Shown: piece after piece, positions 63,193 to 64,000 of the stretch
Position numbering within the stretch: the stretch's first letter is position 1
Layout of the letters: each line of letters opens with the position of its first letter
Origin: Tunturiibacter empetritectus
Lineage (GTDB): Bacteria; Acidobacteriota; Terriglobia; Terriglobales; Acidobacteriaceae
Direction of reading: 5' to 3'
Assembly: GCF_013410875.1 (NCBI RefSeq)
Contig: NZ_JACCCU010000002.1
Location: 1,178,001-1,242,000 of the forward strand
DNA: 64,000 nucleotides
Program-made: the position numbers and the translations under genes
Notes under the pieces: model-generated
Databases searched by the model: none
What the model saw: the letters and a program-made list of their open reading frames with translations, nothing else
Told to the model about the DNA's origin: nothing

Positions 63193-63702
63193 TCATAATG
63201 AGAGTTCAAGGAATTCCCGCCTCTCGATGGTCGCTAAAGCATTTGTCAAGCCGCGCAGGTTACCCATGTCGACTTGCCATCGGCTTCCGATTCCCGAAGA
63301 GTACTCAGGTGCAAATCCTTCGGGACATGGGTATTCGATATGAATGTCTGGATGAAGACTCCGCACCAAGAAACAGCCTACTGTTTGCATCTTACTGCCC
63401 GCTGGCGCCAGCAATATTCGATGATCAGTAGACAACCTCCAGTATAGATCCACGAGAATGTTCACAGTTTCTACATAGTTCAACGTAGATACCGATCTTC
63501 CAGACCTGGGGATACCACTCTCGTCTGCAACCAGTGGGTTGTCATCCAGCCATTCGCGTCGCACTTGATCATGGATCCAAGCAGTCGCCATTTCGCGCCA
63601 ACTATGAACTGGCGGACGACCCTTCTTCATAAAACTAGTATAGGTTCGCCATTCATCTCGCCGGCCTGCGGGAAGGCGAGCAGGAACCAACCTTTCCATC
63701 AC
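63193..63702 (-). CDS. Hypothetical protein, probably the 3' part of a larger gene
   Basis: The 169-residue frame ([70 protein letters not shown] [20 protein letters not shown]) looks like a genuine C-terminal domain. It stays open upstream through [13 protein letters not shown], where it runs into the recombinase 3'-end repeat at 63727-63752. It therefore seems cut at that repeat, losing its 5' part. Starts at 63702 (GTG) or 63699 (ATG) are possible but without an RBS. Family not recognised. Confidence 0.5.
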   Translation of the reverse strand: MMERLVPARLPAGRRDEWRTYTSFMKKGRPPVHSWREMATAWIHDQVRREWLDDNPLVADESGIPRSGRSVSTLNYVETVNILVDLYWRLSTDHRILLAPAGSKMQTVGCFLVRSLHPDIHIEYPCPEGFAPEYSSGIGSRWQVDMGNLRGLTNALATIERREFLELSL

Positions 63703-63726
63703 ACGACCCGCGTTTCTAATATCGCC

Positions 63727-63752
63727 TTCAAAGTCCCAGGTTATCGTTCACC
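63727..63752. repeat. Recombinase 3'-end repeat, copy C (possible att-like site)
   Basis: 26 bp starting TTCAAAGTCCCAGG, 24 of 26 identical to 39067-39092 and in direct orientation, 24.66 kb apart. It covers the last codons of the integrase at 63728 and marks the point where the hypothetical gene to its left loses its 5' part. Confidence 0.5.
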
Positions 63753-64000
63753 GCGATCTCGATGTCTTGCTCCGACCCGAGATAACGTTCGGTCGTCTGG
63801 ATGGAGGAGTGGCCAAGCAAGAATTTGATCTGCTCGAGATCGCCGCCGTTCTTCCTACACAGTTTCGCGCAAGTTCGACGCAGGTCGTGGGCACCGAAAT
63901 GCTCGATGCCGATTTGCTTCGATGACTGTTCAACTATTGACCAGATTGCCCAGTCGCTCAGCGTGTCACGGTTGACCTTCCCGCTTTTGGAAACCGAGCG
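63728..64000 (-). CDS. Tyrosine recombinase/integrase, C-terminal part (5' end outside window)
   Basis: The minus strand reads [20 protein letters not shown] into [20 protein letters not shown] (His-x2-Arg), [20 protein letters not shown] (second His and nucleophile Tyr) and ends [12 protein letters not shown]. All C-terminal catalytic residues are intact, unlike the remnants at 37520 and 39068, which share the same last residues. It probably belongs to the XerC/D-like integrases that move plasmid or island DNA. Confidence 0.87.
   Translation of the reverse strand, partial: RSVSKSGKVNRDTLSDWAIWSIVEQSSKQIGIEHFGAHDLRRTCAKLCRKNGGDLEQIKFLLGHSSIQTTERYLGSEQDIEIAVNDNLGL

Noticed and set aside
1..64000. 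CRISPR array, tRNA or rRNA genes
   Set aside because: No regularly spaced repeats, cloverleaf-like sequences or rRNA segments were recognised.

Overview
The window looks like an accessory stretch of a soil Acidobacteriota genome (Terriglobia/Acidobacteriaceae type), either a megaplasmid or a large chromosomal island. This is inferred from protein flavour only: Asp-less pseudo-receivers, beta-propeller histidine kinases, many small SDR, alpha/beta-hydrolase and SnoaL-type genes, and an ArdC / ParB-like / RepB-primase-like / SSB plasmid module. No rRNA, tRNA, CRISPR array or ordinary housekeeping operon is visible. Layout: 0-2.2 kb is gene debris (pseudo-receiver, frameshifted kinase remnant, umuC lacking its 5' end joined to a ligD 3' fragment). 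2.5-5.5 kb holds an ECF sigma / anti-sigma operon and small membrane proteins. 5.8-10.5 kb holds a GlxA-type AraC regulator divergent from an NmrA-like oxidoreductase and a hydrolase cluster. 10.6-12.3 kb is a minus-strand pair, a Cys-rich protein plus a Y-family polymerase. 12.6-17.9 kb carries a large beta-propeller sensor kinase, a secreted hydrolase and a NarL-type regulator. 18.1-26.7 kb is a long plus-strand run of redox enzymes (two Old Yellow Enzymes, SDRs, a Gfo/Idh/MocA protein, a hydrolase, SnoaL/NTF2 proteins, a lipocalin-like protein). 26.8-32.7 kb is a light/redox signalling block: omega-like protein, bacteriophytochrome kinase, heme oxygenase, frameshifted Crp/Fnr regulator, pseudo-receiver and histidine kinase. 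33-39.5 kb is a mosaic of small genes, an HNH protein, SSB copy 1, a YhcG-type nuclease and several remnants including two broken tyrosine recombinases. 39.6-50.8 kb is accessory metabolism (SDR, RpiB, isochorismatase-like, carbonic-anhydrase-like, MOSC/ferredoxin reductase, epoxide-hydrolase-like, XapX, DUF417) with FixJ- and AraC-type regulators. 51.3-56.2 kb is the plasmid/ICE-type module with a second near-identical SSB. 56.3-64 kb is a probable defence island ending in the 3' part of a tyrosine recombinase. The most interesting part is 57.6-63.2 kb. It contains an orphan reverse transcriptase with an Abi/DRT-like layout (preceded by a 42-residue single-TM ORF with a strong RBS), a minus-strand operon of a two-TM protein, a CD-NTase-like nucleotidyltransferase and a DUF6602-like putative nuclease, and a divergent HEPN-like protein. 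The nucleotidyltransferase operon has the outline of a CBASS-like system with an unrecognised membrane partner. A second theme is decay: at least nine genes are split by single frameshifts or an in-frame stop, several at short repeats, while neighbours are intact. This may be real plasmid decay, but indel errors in the assembly would look the same and should be excluded first.
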